DNA of 64,000 bases from Closterium sp. NIES-65 (GCA_948144175.1 CANXME010002409.1:1927001-1991000); one strand, 5' to 3'; positions 44,601-55,400 are shown, counted from the stretch's first letter. The notes: generated by a model from the sequence alone, not told the origin. Program-made: numbers and translations.

Positions 44601-44714
44601 ACTGAGGCCAACACTGCTGATGTGTTCACCAAGGCGCTTCCGCCTGTTGACCATCAGCGTTTTTGCACTCTTCTAGGCCTTGTGCCGACTGTTTCTCACT
44701 TACTTACTTCTTGA
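38673..44714 (+). CDS. Copia-2 Gag-Pol polyprotein
   Basis: A 2,013-residue frame starting at the ATG at 38673 (MASPTVLSF). The frame is open 20 codons further up but has no earlier ATG, and the sister elements start at the equivalent place. Gag is followed by a very long Gly-rich tract (about 39450-39690) and a Cys/His cluster (CGRAHTSQRC). Protease has LDSGASRCFF near 40170. GAG-pre-integrase has WHHRLGHP. Integrase has MDVWGP, HSDRGGEF and GVAERR. A spacer of AEPERAEP and GAAAAGGAAGG repeats (41650-42420) comes next. Reverse transcriptase has FKARYVARGFSQ and YVDDLVFA (about 43730). RNase H has GHSDASWADD, VDNKAT and ANTADVFTKALP. All catalytic residues are kept. It would copy its RNA and integrate cDNA at new sites. 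Confidence 0.95.
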   Translation: MASPTVLSFDSEGRPIKFDTWLDDLHLFLQLTAREDISLYDHALGTVPAPATTATATARSQWQTRDAHARFAIRNSLPVDEREHFGQHQTAQALYTAVVARYSSPASAALGRLSLPYLFPDLSAFQTVADLITHLRTSDARFRAAMPAEFLASNPPPLWLTLYHLVTRLPDTLRTVRDHFLARCPTELTIAALEKELLAAEKSIVAVGASRGDPRTPFFEGCSPSPLLPSVASAAAVDLLGAEQVGSASAPSGRRSGKGRGGKGGGGDGGGGGGGGGGSGGGGGGAGGASGSGGGGGGSGGGGGRGGGGGGGGSGRGGGRGGGGRGGGGGGGRGGSGTGQSAQHPQSSQELREWYLQHGGGGGSLSCTYVIRTGRRKGQTCGRAHTSQRCFSRLDDAWRAQFPDAPELPQWADLLKKDIDIYALDFDVILKAMYALTISGEEDQYLSVPPDPGIRTSEATALGACVSAAPGTGEATALGACVSAAPGATESTEALHTFTLDSGASRCFFRDRTALEPLARPVAVSLADPSGGPVIATSSTLLPCPAVPSGTLSGLHLPSFSTNLVAGCALQDGGVHQFTPAYERVTHCTCARTGRHLATFTRQPGSDLYTLTTESPQVAASASASASGQLSAPCSCRSLTHKTVLWHHRLGHPSVQRLRGMHARYLVSGLPRVLPPLPPSLAPPCLPCVEGRQRAAPHSSSFPPTTAPLQTLHMDVWGPARVRGQSQERYFLIVVDDYSRYTTVFPLRTKGEVPDVLIPWISRARLQLRQRFRSEFPVLRLHSDRGGEFSSDLLAAYCAEHGIRQSFTLPASPRQNGVAERRIGLVMEVARTSLVHAAAPHFLWPFAVRYAAHQLNLWPRVSAPETSPTLLWTGEVGDASRFRVWGSRAFVRDTSADKLSSRTAPCVFLGFVPDASGWQFYHPASHRVFPSQDVTFDESVPFYRLFPYRTAPLPPPPLFLAPGAAVVDPLPPQGAAPSGVSQVDPVEPAEVAVDSRPAGGAEPERAEPERAEPERAEPGGAESGGADPGGAEPGGAGFGGTEPGVAESRGTAPGVTEPGGAEPGGVAVDCEAPGGPPSSQQLREWYSRYCSLRRGESRARGTAGVGTRASPPRREPPSSPQLREWYARHISLRSGAAGAGVPGVDAAASTTDPGAGGAAAAGGAAGGAAAAGGAAGGAASTEDPCVGAAVGATDPGAGGAAATGGAAGGTAAAGGAAGGAAGGTADPGAGGAAASGGAAAAAGVSAGSRAAARPRPYFVPLLQQVLGQPPPPCSPLALECPPSVQSQPQLPPASPLPVPAPYTGPTDGLAERREPASRPVSPASRRASPVRAATTGSRVPRERPPAVPGMHRMALRQSTAPQRVALPSPPASSLPALADPESDSLRAASPTVTRLLATVVTDPSFESAAASALVTELVDFAAACRLDYAASLVAESESACPPSVGGECALGTDVLEDRQEEFGCLAAALPHLVSMLVAPEGDPDAPDIPTPRSYAEAMAGPYSSQWQSAMDTEMASWKSTGTYVDDVPPPGANIVSGMWIFRVKRPPGSPPVFKARYVARGFSQREGVDFFQTFSPTPKMTTLRVLLHVAAQRDYELHSLDFSTAFLQGSLHEEIWLRRPPGFTGSFPPSTQWSLRRPVYGLRQAPREWHDTLRTTLAALGFAPSTADPSLFLRTDTSLPPFYILVYVDDLVFATADTAALAHVKSELQKRHTCTDLGELTSYLGLRITRDRARRTITLTQSHMVQQVLQRFGFTYSSPQSTPLPTGHSLSALPSDESVESSGPYPELVGCLMYLMTCTRPDLAYPLSILARYVAPGRHRKEHMDAAKRVLRYLCSTSGMGLVLGGRDRPVLTGHSDASWADDQATQRSSQGYTFSLGSGSVSWRSTRSSSVLSSSCEAEIYATAMAAQELRWLTYLLTDLGEQPRSPPVLYVDNKATIALCQEHRLEHRTKHIALRYFLARELQQRGQLLLRYVATEANTADVFTKALPPVDHQRFCTLLGLVPTVSHLLTS

Positions 44715-44945
44715 CTTTACCTGTACTGTGATCATTATATATATACCTGCATGTTTGCCTTGTTAGGTTGTGATCATTGTACCTCTTGCTGTATTATAAA
44801 ACTGCATGTGAACTGGTCTTGTGACCGCTTGCTTGTGCTCGGAATTTGTGTGGAATCCTCGAGATCCACCCTGAGCTTGTTTACCTTGTTTTGCCTTGAC
44901 TGGTCTTGTGACCCCTAGGTCTCCCCCACTTTGCCTATGGGGGTG

Positions 44946-45081
44946 TGTCAAACATTTATATGTTTGTGTGGTTCTAGGCTGTAGTGGGTTACACCATAAG
45001 GGGTACACCAGATTAGGGTTTGACATATTTGTACTGTTGTTCCTGCTAGTCACTCCTCAATTCTCGTTTCTCATTCTGTCA
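44946..45081 (+). repeat. Copia-2 3' LTR
   Basis: 136 bp, identical to the 5' LTR. Preceded by the CTATGGGGGTG purine tract. Confidence 0.94.
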
Positions 45082-45478
45082 GTGCGCCCCTAAGTGCGCC
45101 TTTAGTGCGCCCCTAAGTGCGCCTTTTGTGAGGCCTTCTTTAGTGTGTCCAAGCGCTCCCCTCCTAGCGCCCCTAGCGCGTCCCCTAGCGCGACCGCTTG
45201 CGCTCCACCTAACGACCCCATCGTGCCCTGCCCAGCCCTTGCGCCTTGCCCTAGGCCCGCTGACCCACCCGCGCTTGCCGTCACGCTAGCGCCACCACCT
45301 TATGCGCCCCCCGTTATGTATCCACGCTCGAGTCCGCGCTTGCGACCACCGCATACACGTCTGCTGCTGTCGCGCCCACGCCTCTTGCCGCCTCACCCAC
45401 GCCTCTTGCCGCTACGCTGCCGCCCGCCGTTAGCCGCGCCTACCGCTGCTGCTGCTCACGTCATTGCCGCTGCAGCCC
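45082..45478 (+). mobile_element. Leader-like fragment of the older host element
   Basis: GTGCGCCCCTAAGTGCG-type repeats and GC-rich codon-like DNA continue the sequence cut by Copia-2. The piece is bounded on the right by Copia-3, which inserted separately. Confidence 0.4.
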
Positions 45479-45587
45479 TGTCAAGAATGAAAGTGTTGGT
45501 TTGACTAAGGTTGGTTGGGGTACTTAAACCTAATCCTAACAATTGTACCCCCTATAACACGCATCACTAAGACTACAACATTTGACA
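45479..45587 (-). repeat. Copia-3 3' LTR
   Basis: 109 bp, about 94% like its partner at 48196-48304. Confidence 0.9.
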
Positions 45588-45799
45588 CATCCCCATAGTC
45601 TAAGTGAGGGGTGTCAAGCAAAACCGAAAGTGTACGATCACAGGACCAGTCATAAAGAAACAAAGCTCAGGGTGGATCACAACGTCACCACACACTCCGA
45701 GCACAAGCAAAAGAGCCACAAGGCTAGTTCAAGAGTTCACAGGGGTATATGTAAAGTGTACAAACAAAGTAGGGAGAGAACTCAAGACTATGCAAGGCG

Positions 45800-46342
45800 A
45801 GAACCTGTGTCAACGAGACCAAACTGCACACAACACCTCTGGTGGTCACAAGGCGGAAGCGCCTTGGTGAAGATGTCTGCAGTGCTGGCCTCGGACTCCA
45901 CAAAGTCGAAGCGAGCCTCTCCACGCCTCTGCAACTCTCGCAGAAGAAATTACCTGACGTTGATGTGCTTCACTCTGCTCTCTAGTCACGGCTCTCGATA
46001 GAGGAGAATCGACGCCTTGTTGTCAGTGAACAAGGTCGGTGCAGAGCTGGGCCGCTCACCAAGGTCGGTGAGCAAGAAGGTCAACAAACACAGCTCCTAT
46101 GCAGCCATGGCTCCAGCGTAGATCTCAGCATTAGCGGTAGAGGTCAAGACCAAAGAGGAACGCGTGGACCTCCACGAAACAGCTCCAGAGCCCAGGCTAA
46201 AGCAGTACCCCTGAGTAGACCTGTAAGTCTCGGCATTGTTAGCGTAAGAAGAGTCACAGTGTCCAGTAAATACAACAGACTGCTGCCCTCCAAGAACCAG
46301 CCCCACGCCTGATATCGTCGCTAGGTACTTCGCCACCCTCAC
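45800..46342 (-). pseudogene. Copia-3 RNase H remnant
   Basis: Encodes RVAKYLATISGVGLVLGG, then GHCDSSYANNAETYRSTQGY and SGAVSWRSTRSSLV, close to Copia-1. One conserved Asp-Asp pair has become Asn-Asn. Frameshifts and stops break the rest, down to the worn copy of the KALP end near 45850. Confidence 0.85.
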
Positions 46343-46347
46343 AGCAG

Positions 46348-47521
46348 CTATCTAGTTAACTGGACGATGTCTCCATGGGGAAGCCAGTCAGGGGCAGGGC
46401 CGTCAACCCTGTAGGCCGCACGAAGTGTGCAAGTGAGCTGAGGAAAGCAGTGACCCGGTGGGTGGGTGCGGCCACAGGGAGAGTGGACGGCACCACCCGA
46501 CTGCTGACGCGGTCCAGACCCCTGGCCCAAAGCCTGCTGCTGCTGTGGCTGCTGCGAGAGGAGTGATTGCTGCTGCTGCTTCCACTTAGTCAGGTACCAA
46601 GCCGCCACTCCAGCATCTGCATCTGGTGGACCAGTAGGTGCCTGACGAATCCGAGCATCAACTCTAACAACAGTAGCAGGGGAGTCACTAGCCGCTGCAC
46701 GAGACGCTCCTCCAACCTCTGTACTCCCACCACCGCCGCTCGCCACACCACCTTCGCCACCTCCGCCACCTCTGCCACCTCTGCCACCTCCGCCCGCACC
46801 CTGACCGCCCCTCCTGCCGCTCCTACCCCTAGACAACACCGGAGGCGGAGGCAACCGAGCGGAGGTTGCTCTCGACGTCCTTGAGGGCAGACTCAAGGAC
46901 CTCGATAGTGAGCTCTCTAGGGTGCTTCAGAAGAAGCGCGTCACGAACCGAGGCAAGGCGGTCAGGGAAGCTAGTGGCGATGAAATAGATAGTAATTGTC
47001 ATAGGGGGAGGGAGCAGTGCAAGTTGTTCGTTAGTGCAGGCAACGCAGCAGTTGGAATCGAGCGAGCGCAGGTGAGTGATCAAGTCAGCAGAGCGCTTAA
47101 ACGAGGCGAGGTTAGGAAACATGAACGGGAGGAACAGGCGACCAAGAGAGACAGTGGTGGGAGTAGTGTAGCGGGCCTTGATCGCAGTCAGGAGCTCACT
47201 AGCCGTGCGAACCTGAGTGAAGTGGGCCTCCTCAGACTCAGGGAGGAGGCTGCTGAGGGGGATGCAGGCTGGAGCGTCACGCGACTTCCATGCTGTGAGG
47301 TTAACACGCTGGCGGGGATAACAATCTCTGACTGCATCGCTAGGGTTAGTGCCTAAGGGTGCATGATTGTCAGGCTTAGGAAGGTCGCTAAAAGCGTGCG
47401 CCCATAAAGACTCATCTGCCTGAACCTGACTCTCTAAAAGGTGGCGCACACGCAGGAGCCAGATGGATAACTCAAGCGGCCTACCCTCGGCGTCAAAGCG
47501 CGGAACCCTAGGGGTTGCCAT
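46348..47521 (-). pseudogene. Copia-3 Gag remnant
   Basis: Starts at 47521 with MATPRVPRFDAEGRPLELS and runs through Gag (LGRLFLPFMFPNLASF, then DVESNLRSVASASG) to about 46829. A frame change leads into a Gly-rich stretch and the CGRTHPPGHC Cys/His cluster (46896-46348). It then stops at the deletion junction next to RNase H. Alignment with Copia-1 is clear throughout. The product could not support transposition alone. Confidence 0.88.
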
Positions 47522-47559
47522 AGCGGTAGTGAAGGGGTGGGAATTGCTGTTGCGTAGAG

Positions 47560-48060
47560 CGTGACAGACAGTGCGGTGCGACGGACAGGACGCGACTGGC
47601 AGGGACGGGCGCAACAGGCGTGGACAGGCAGAGCGTACGGGGCTTGACGGACGGGCAGGGCGCACGGGGCGCCACGGACGGGCTGGGCGCACGGGGCGCG
47701 ACTGACGGGCAGGGCGCAGCGGGGGCGCAACGGACGAGCACGGCGCAGCGGGGGCGCGATGGACGGGCTAGGCGCACGGGGCGCGACGGACAGGCAGGGC
47801 GCAGCGGGGACGCGACGGGCGGGCAGGGCGCACGGGGCGCGACGGACGGGCAGGGCGCACGGGGCGCGTGCGACGGGACGGGACGGGAAGCGCGACGCGG
47901 ACGGGACGGGACGGACGGCGCGACACGGCATGACAACGCGACGCGACGGGATAGTAGGGACAGGCGCGGCGCGACCGGACAGCAAGGGGCGATGCGACGG
48001 GACAGCAGGGACGACGGGACGGGACGCGACAGCAGGGGGACGCGACGGTAGGCGCAGCGG
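47560..48060 (-). repeat. Copia-3 leader minisatellite
   Basis: Irregular GGGCGCACGGGGCGCGACGG-type units between Gag start and primer-binding site, in the same position as the arrays of Copia-1 and Copia-2 but with a different unit. Confidence 0.8.
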
Positions 48061-48195
48061 GCGCCAGAGCACGAGAGAGACGAGCGGGATAGGCGTTAGG
48101 GGCGTAACGCGCACTAGGGTACTGGACAGGCTCGAGCGCTACGGACGTGAACGAGAGGAACGGGATCCCACGGGATCGTAACACACGTGATACCA

Positions 48196-48304
48196 TGTCA
48201 AGCATGAAAGTGTTGGTTTGACTAAGGTTGGTTGGCGTACATAAACCTAACCCTAACAATTGTACCCCGTATAACACACATCACTAAGACTACAACATTT
48301 GACA
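48196..48304 (-). repeat. Copia-3 5' LTR
   Basis: 109 bp. Adjacent to TGGTATCACGTG on the minus strand. Confidence 0.9.
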
Positions 48305-49422
48305 AGCTCGCCATTTGGTGCCGTCGTCGTTGCGTGTGCCGCCACTATTGCTGTACCTGGGGCTGCTCCCTCGCGCCATCGCATACGTTGCTGCCTCTAC
48401 TGCAACTGCCAGCGCACCCAGCAGCCGTGTCTGCATGCCGCCAGCGCTAGCAGCTAACCGTGCGCTGCTGGCCCGCCGACAGCCCACGCCAGCCGCGGGC
48501 GTACGGCAAGGCCGATGCGTCCGTGGAGTCGCTGCAATGGTAAATGAATGAGGAGCTTTAGGACGTTTACTCTCCCTTCTCCAACAAGCACAACAATGGA
48601 ACACTGCAGGATTTTGCCCAAAGGATATTGATTCTTCCGTGGCGGAGAGCTTTGAGTTTCAGAGTAAGATGAGAATCTTTAGCTAATGTACAACGAGTTG
48701 GTTTGGAAACATGAACTCGAACTGATGCTGGAAAAAAATATAACTAGTATCTGTGAAAATCCAAAAAGGCTAGTGGGGTACTATCCTATCAATGCTTTGA
48801 CAGAAATTACTGTTCAGCTGGCGGGAACATGATAACTAGTACCAGCACCTACGTATATAGTTGGGCTGAGCCTTATTTTCCTCACGGCTCATGGTCGAGC
48901 CGCATGGCGGCGGCGCATGGCGGCACAAAGGAGCACCCCTTCCGATCCGACCCCAACCCGATTGCTTGCGCATGGCGTTCCTATTGAGCAAGATCTTGCA
49001 GCTCATGGATGCCGTGCCCTGGTTTGAACACTCGTTTCCGGTCAGCTTTAGCCACCAAGGTGGGATGGGAAACCAGATGGAATTGCCAGGAGGGAAAACA
49101 AATGCAGAGTCTAGGATCCCTGATAAACTTCACTGCGTCACTTGATTTTAGGCCATTGTAATGACACACTTTCCCTGGAAAGTCAAGGCTTTTCTCGGGA
49201 ACTGCAGCTCCGGGTCACCCATGAGCCCCTCGTACGGAAAGCAGGTTGCGCTTGCGATTCTGATCAGCCCCAGTAGGCCAGTGCCAAACCGCTTATTATC
49301 AAGAGCACACTCTTCTGGTGTGCTCACTGGGGAGTGAGGTCCTGTCACTATCATAGTACGCTTTTGAGAATTCTCAAAAGTAACAGCAACATAGAACGGG
49401 TGTGGGATCTGCTCCCGACGCA
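48305..49422. other. Right flank of the nested cluster and upstream region of the propeller gene
   Basis: 48305-48660 is GC-rich at first, with Ala-rich codon-like DNA that may continue the older plus-strand LTR element. From about 48660 it is ordinary intergenic DNA that should include the promoter of the gene starting at 49423. No other exon is convincing. Confidence 0.35.
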
Positions 49423-52400
49423 ATGGCTTCTCCACAGGCCTCCCTGCGCATCTGCTGCTACCTCCACGCCGCCTTGCTGCTCGCGCTTCTACTGCTGCTA
49501 GCTCCGCCGCGCGGAACGAATGCGGGGTCGCGCGTCGTGATCGCGCCGATGCGCGGATCGAAAGACCGCGTGGAGGTGTTTAAGCTGCCGGAGAACCTCT
49601 GGTTCGCGGGAACCGCGCAGCTGCCGCCGTTTAAAGACGCTGGTAACGGTGGCGCCTCCGCTACCGCCGGTGGTGGGAACAGCGACGGAGATAGCAGCAG
49701 CGGAAACCACGGCACGAACGCCGTCGATTATCGCGCATCTGACTCGCCCGACTCGGAATCGTTGAAGGAGGAGCTGCTTGCGCGGATTCGCGGCGGCGGA
49801 CTCAATGAGAAGACGCGCGAGGCTCTGGCGGGAGCAGCAAGCTCCGCCTCGGAGGCGGCCGCCGCTGCATCTGCGCCCGCCGCTGCGCCTGCGAGCGCGC
49901 CGGCTCCCGCTGTGGATCCTCTCGAGCAACAGATGGTAGGCTCGAGTCTGAGTCTGTGTGCCGCGGTTCACTCCCCGGGCCCGTTGCGCTCCCCCCCGCG
50001 TAGGCCTTGCGCGACACCCAGTACAGCGGTCAAAATTAAAAAGGTTTTCCAAGGCTCATGCCAAGTACTACCCGGGCACTGATGTGATGCGCTATGCTCA
50101 TCGAGCCACACGTTTCCCGCAATCGCCGAAAGGTTCCCAAAGTTTTATTTCTTCCCGCTTTCCGCAAAACAGGAACAGCGATTGGCGGAGGTGGGGGAAT
50201 TTTCGGCGCGCTCGACGGAGCTGAAACAAGTGGTGAAGCGGAAACCGGCGGTTGGGTTCCCCGGTATAAGCCATTACACCTTAGTGAACAGTGGTACACC
50301 ACCCAAATACAACGATACAGTGGTACGTTTCTTGTTTTTGTTTTTGTCGTTGTTTGATTTGCGTTGTTGTTGTTTAGCATTCCTTGCACTAACGGTGCCT
50401 TTGTTGCTTTTCAGAACCGTGTTTCCCCTCCTGATGTCGCTCTTTGTGTCGGCAATGGCTACGTCCTTCACACTGTCAATATTGGTAAGCGGCCTTCCTT
50501 GCACCTCCTTCCTCCTCTCCCTCACTAACTGCTGCTCCTTCCCTCTTCTCCCTCCACTCCTTTTCTGCACTTCCTCTACCGTCCAACCCATTCCTCCACC
50601 CCTCCGCTTCTCCCGCGTCGCAGCGATGGTTGTGTACGACAAGCAGGGGAAGCAGCTTACTCGCATCTCCTCCCTCTTCTCACTCGATTCCTTTTGACCA
50701 TTTTCGCCTCCCCCACCCTCTCTCTCTCTCGGCCCCCCTTCCCTCCTCTTCTCCTGCTGGGGAGCGATGGCTGTGTACGAAAAGCAGGGGAAGCAGCTCA
50801 CTCGCATAATCCCTTTCTACCCATTTTCACCTCCCCTAACCACTCCTTCTCTCCCCCCCTTCCCTCCGCTTCTCCTGCGTGGCAGCGATGGCTGTGTACG
50901 ACAACAAGCAGGGGAAGCAGCTCACTCGCATCATCACAACCAACGAGGCAAGTGCTCACGCAACGCAATCATGATCGCTCTGCCTCTCCGCCCCGCTCCC
51001 GCACCTCCCTCCACACCTTGGTCTCGCTTTCTTAGTGTGCTGCCAAGAGTGGTCTTCATCGATGGTCGTCGTCGTACAAACCAGCACCATCCCACCAACC
51101 GTCCTGCTTCCCCAACCCTCATCGCAGTTTGTTGGCATGCTGTGGCGGAGAGGAGATGAGGGACCCGATAAACACATCAGCATTCTCTTGAGTCCACTCA
51201 AATGTCACCCTCCTGCCTCCCGCCCGCCTTCCACAATCCTATCCTCATTCCAGTTCTTTGGCATGCTGCCATGGGTGGTGGAAAAGAGAGACCCGTTCAA
51301 CACATCAGTATTTGGAGACAATATTGGCGACATGACATGCACGTATGACCGCCAGGCCAGGCGCTTCTACCTCTCCACCTACTGGACTGTGAGTCGTGGT
51401 GGGGGTGCACTAGAGTGTGTGGTGCTGCTGGGTGCTGGATGAAGCCAGCGCATCGGCAGTATTTGGAGCCGGTATTGGTGACATGACATGACATGAAATG
51501 ACATGCACATATGACCCCCAGGCAGGCCAAGCGCTTCTACCTTTCCACCTACTGGTCTGTGCGCTGTGCGCTGAGCCATTTACCTTTTCCACGCCTCAAT
51601 AAGTTGCTTCCTTATCCACCTACTGGGCGGATCTGCCAAGCCATTTCCCCCCCTCCTGTAGTGCCCCTCCCGCAATGCCACTATCCCCCTCCTTTTGCCC
51701 TCTCGTTTTCCTACCTCCCGTTTTCCTCTCTCTCTCATCTTCCTCTCTCTATCATCTTCCTCTCCAATTTTTCACCCTCTCATTTTCTTCCCTCTCGTTT
51801 TCCTCTCGTATTTTATCTCTCATTTCCTCCCCCTCGTTTTCCTCTCGTATTTCCACCTCTCATTCTCCTCCACCTCGCTTTCCTCCCTCTTGCCTCCTCG
51901 CCCTCGATTTCCACGCACTCGTTTTTCTTGTTGTCGTCCCTCTGATTACACACTCTCTCTACACCCTCCCTCCATCCCATTCCCATATCTCCCCACGTGC
52001 AGTCTGGGAAATCCAACAACACGTATGACAAGTTTGGGCAGACGAGGAGGCGAGGCAACATCACAGTCGGGGGAGGGCTGATAGTGGCGGCATCAACCAC
52101 AGACGACCCCACGCAGCCATGGAACGTCTACTTCATTCCTGGCTCGTACGCTCTCGCCTCCTTTTTCTCCTGCTTCCTCACCCATTTCCCTCACCCGTTT
52201 CCCTCACCTTTCCTCAGCTGTATGCACTGTGTCTTCTAGTCTCGCCGTTTCTCACTGCTTCTCACCCTTTTCTCACTTCTCCTTACCAGTTCTCACTTTT
52301 GTCCACTGCTCTCAGCATGTGTCTTCCAGCAACAACAACAACAGCAGCCCCATCTCACACTTGTTGGATTCCGTGCTCTGTCCTGCTCTCCTTGCTCCCC

Positions 52401-55400
52401 AACTCCCCACCCTCCTCCTTCCCACTGTTTCCTCTCTCTCCTTCCCACTGTTTCCTCCTTCTCCCCAATCCCCTCCTCCCAGCAACGATGGTATCAATTC
52501 CAATCCGGACTGGAGGGCCCCTCTTCACTTTAGGGAGCAAATGTTTCCTCCCTCAAACCCCTCTCCGTCCTTCCCCCCCTCCTCTCCCTCCTCCCAGAAA
52601 CCATGGCATCATCAACTCCAATGCGGACTGGAGGGCCGCTCTTCACTTCCAGGCTTCACGGAGCACTGTATCCTCCCTCAACCCCCTTCTCCCCCCCCCC
52701 ACTTTTCCCTTTTCCCCCCTCCCAGCAACGATGGTATCAATTCCAATCCGGACTGGAGGGCCCCTCTTCACTACAACACGTCTCGACTCACCACTTTCTG
52801 TACGTTGGATGAAGGCGCATACAATGGTGTGTGTGATGGTACGGGTGATGGATTGAGTGCGTGTGGCCGGCCCTTCCGATCAGAAATAACGTTGTCTCAT
52901 CTCATCCTAGCCCTGTCACTTTGCGTCGTTCTGTTGTTGCGCATCTGTGCTGTCACTTATCTAATTGAATCGGCACCTTCTCCCCTCGTGCCCTACCTAC
53001 CCCCTCCCCCACCCCAACTCCTTTAGTTTTCCCCTCTTGCTGTCAGTCTTGACCCCCCACCCCTCGCCCATCGTGCCCTTCTCCCCCTCCCTCCCTTTTG
53101 CTTTCCTCCCCCATCAGTGGACTACCCTCAGATCGGTACCGATGCCTATGGTATGTGTGCTAATTTCTGAGAGCCTTTGAGGCGTCTCAAAAGTTGCAAT
53201 CATGTGTTTGAAGTTCCAAGTTCTGTGTCCAATTCTTGGGTTGGTGTACACGAGTTCCCAACCTCAGCATTCTGTGAAAACCCATTTGTTTTTTTCTTGA
53301 ATACCAGCTAGTAATAAAAGGCCGATCTTACTCAGGATTGCACCCGTTAATGTTCCCATTCCCACCCATATAACTTCAACGTTGATGCTATTAAGAAGTT
53401 ATGATCCATGATTGCATTAATAAATTCTAGCTCAAGTTCTTACATGGTTCCGTTGCAGCCAATCAAAGGATGCAGATCTTGGTCGTGGGTCTCCTGCTGA
53501 AGCTATCCACGTGTGATGAGACGATTTTTGAGTCGACTCAAAATCGTCTCATCTTGGTCTTGGTCCCCTTCTGAAGCTATCTTTGCTCTCTCCCCCACTG
53601 CCTGCACCCCTCTTTCCTCCTCACCAGGATTTTACGCATCAATAAACCATTTTTCGGAGACATTTGACCAATATTACGGGGCGGGCATCTAGTGAGTGCA
53701 TTTTCTATCATGAAACCTTACATACAACAGGTATTTGCAAGGGAGAAATTCATTGTCGGCCCCCTTCTTGCAAGAAATATAATTCATTGCTTATGCCTAC
53801 TATCGTCGTAACACTTCCAACCAAGTTCCATCCATGCCTGACTCATGCACGCACACATGCACCTCACCATGTGGGGACTCATCCATTCGGCCATGGTGGG
53901 AACTTGCCCCTCATCTTCTCCTTCTTCTCCTGTTCCTGCTCCTCCCTCACCCCCTTCCTGCACCTTCCCTCCCCCTCTCCTCTCCCCTGCCAGTGCAATT
54001 TCCAAGTCCCAGCTCCAAACGCCTGAAAACGCCACCATTCTCCGCCTCGCCGTACCTTACACAGAGACCCTCAGCAATCCAGCCTACACAATCTACCCTC
54101 AGAAGGTCGCTGCTGATGGGGACTATGATTACAGCCATGGTGGCACCATGTACTTTGGATGGACGGGAGTTAACCCCAACCCTGGCGCTCCAAACGAAAC
54201 CGTGCTCGTCGCCAACTATAGCACAGTTGGAGCCTTTGCTATAACGGGGACAAGCGCCCTGGGAACCCCTGAAGCTGAGAGTTTGGTTGAGCCGCACTGT
54301 GCTGCTGTCAACACTCCCCCGTTCTTTAATCCGTTTCCTGTGGAGCAGAAACCTGGGCCAGTTCCTCTTGCTTGGAAGATGAACCAAACAATCAAACCCA
54401 TCGGCCCTTCGTTTACAGATGCGAGAGGAGTGGTGGTGTTTCCTGGGAAGAGGCAGATGTGGTTGGGTTTTATGTCCGCTTTTGGCAAGGACATGAGTGC
54501 TTCTGCTGCGGTCGTGAGGCTCCGCTTGTCCCTCAGGCCCCAGCGCAAGTGGCGGCCGTTTCGGGTGTTTCTGGAGCGGTTCAAAGCGGTGGGGGTGGGA
54601 GGGGGGAACAGCCTCATTCAGCCGACCATTGCTCTCAATAGGTGGGAGAGATGAGGATGGATGGCCAAGAGGAGGGGGAAGGAGAGGTGGAAGGAGTGAT
54701 TGAGAGGGGAGATCAACATTTTTCTCAGGATGAGGATGTTGGTAACATAACACTCTTTCCTTCATAAGTGGGTGTTAGTGGGTGTTCAAAATGCACTCAC
54801 AAAGCAACATAGCATCATCCCCCTGCACTTCCTTCTGTCGGCGAGAGAAAAGAGTCAAATCTGCTCTGCACGTCATCCTAAACCCCCCATCTCTCTTCAC
54901 CTCTCTCACCCTTTGCCACCCCTTCACGCACCTCCCCAGGCACGGCGTGGGCATCATAGCAGCGTCGCTGGCAGGGCGTTCGTTGTACCCCTCAGCTGCC
55001 TATGCCACTCTCAACGCCAATGTGGATATCGGCCGCGTGGTTGTTGCTGGCCCGGGAAAGGCTCCTCTCGACGACTACACGGGTGAGTCTGCTGCTTCGT
55101 CCTCTGCTTGGAGATGTTTGAGTTGACTCATAATTCACCGTGTGGTTGTTGCTGGCGTGGGAAAGGCTCCTCTCGACGACTAAAAGGGTTTACTTGGGAC
55201 TGCCCCACATGCCCCACATGCCCCACATGCCACGCACCTTTCTCCTCACCAGGATACTGGGAGAGAGAGGTCAGGGGGAGGAGAGAGAGGTCAGGGGGGG
55301 GAGAGAGAGGTCAGGGGAGGGTAGCATCGGTTCGGCGACTATATGGCGGCAGCTGTGGACGAGGGGGCAAACGACCGAGTTGGACCAAGGGCCACCCTCA

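Larger units (their letters stand above)
37879..45081 (+). mobile_element. Copia-2: full-length Ty1/Copia element, apparently intact
   Basis: A 7,203-bp element with identical 136-bp LTRs (37879-38014 and 44946-45081). It is flanked by GTGCG duplicates (37874-37878 and 45082-45086), though the surrounding leader repeats the same letters. The primer-binding site TGGTATTACGAGCC begins at 38015, and the polypurine tract CTATGGGGGTG ends at 44945. One uninterrupted polyprotein frame follows a leader of tandem repeats. Identical LTRs indicate recent insertion. It belongs to the same broad lineage as Copia-1 but its LTR sequence is different. Confidence 0.94.
45479..48304 (-). mobile_element. Copia-3: internally deleted Copia element
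   Basis: A 2,826-bp element on the minus strand with 109-bp LTRs (5' LTR 48304-48196, 3' LTR 45587-45479). The LTRs differ at about six positions, so this is older than Copia-1, whose LTR it resembles. Flanking 5-mers AGCCC and AGCTC match at four of five bases. The primer-binding site TGGTATCACGTG lies next to the 5' LTR. Only Gag, the Cys/His region and part of RNase H remain; protease, integrase and reverse transcriptase are gone. Confidence 0.9.

Noticed and set aside
49148..49435. Minus-strand 95-codon frame overlapping the propeller gene start
   Set aside because: It has no ATG at its beginning (GTG only), overlaps the opposite coding exon and matches no family.
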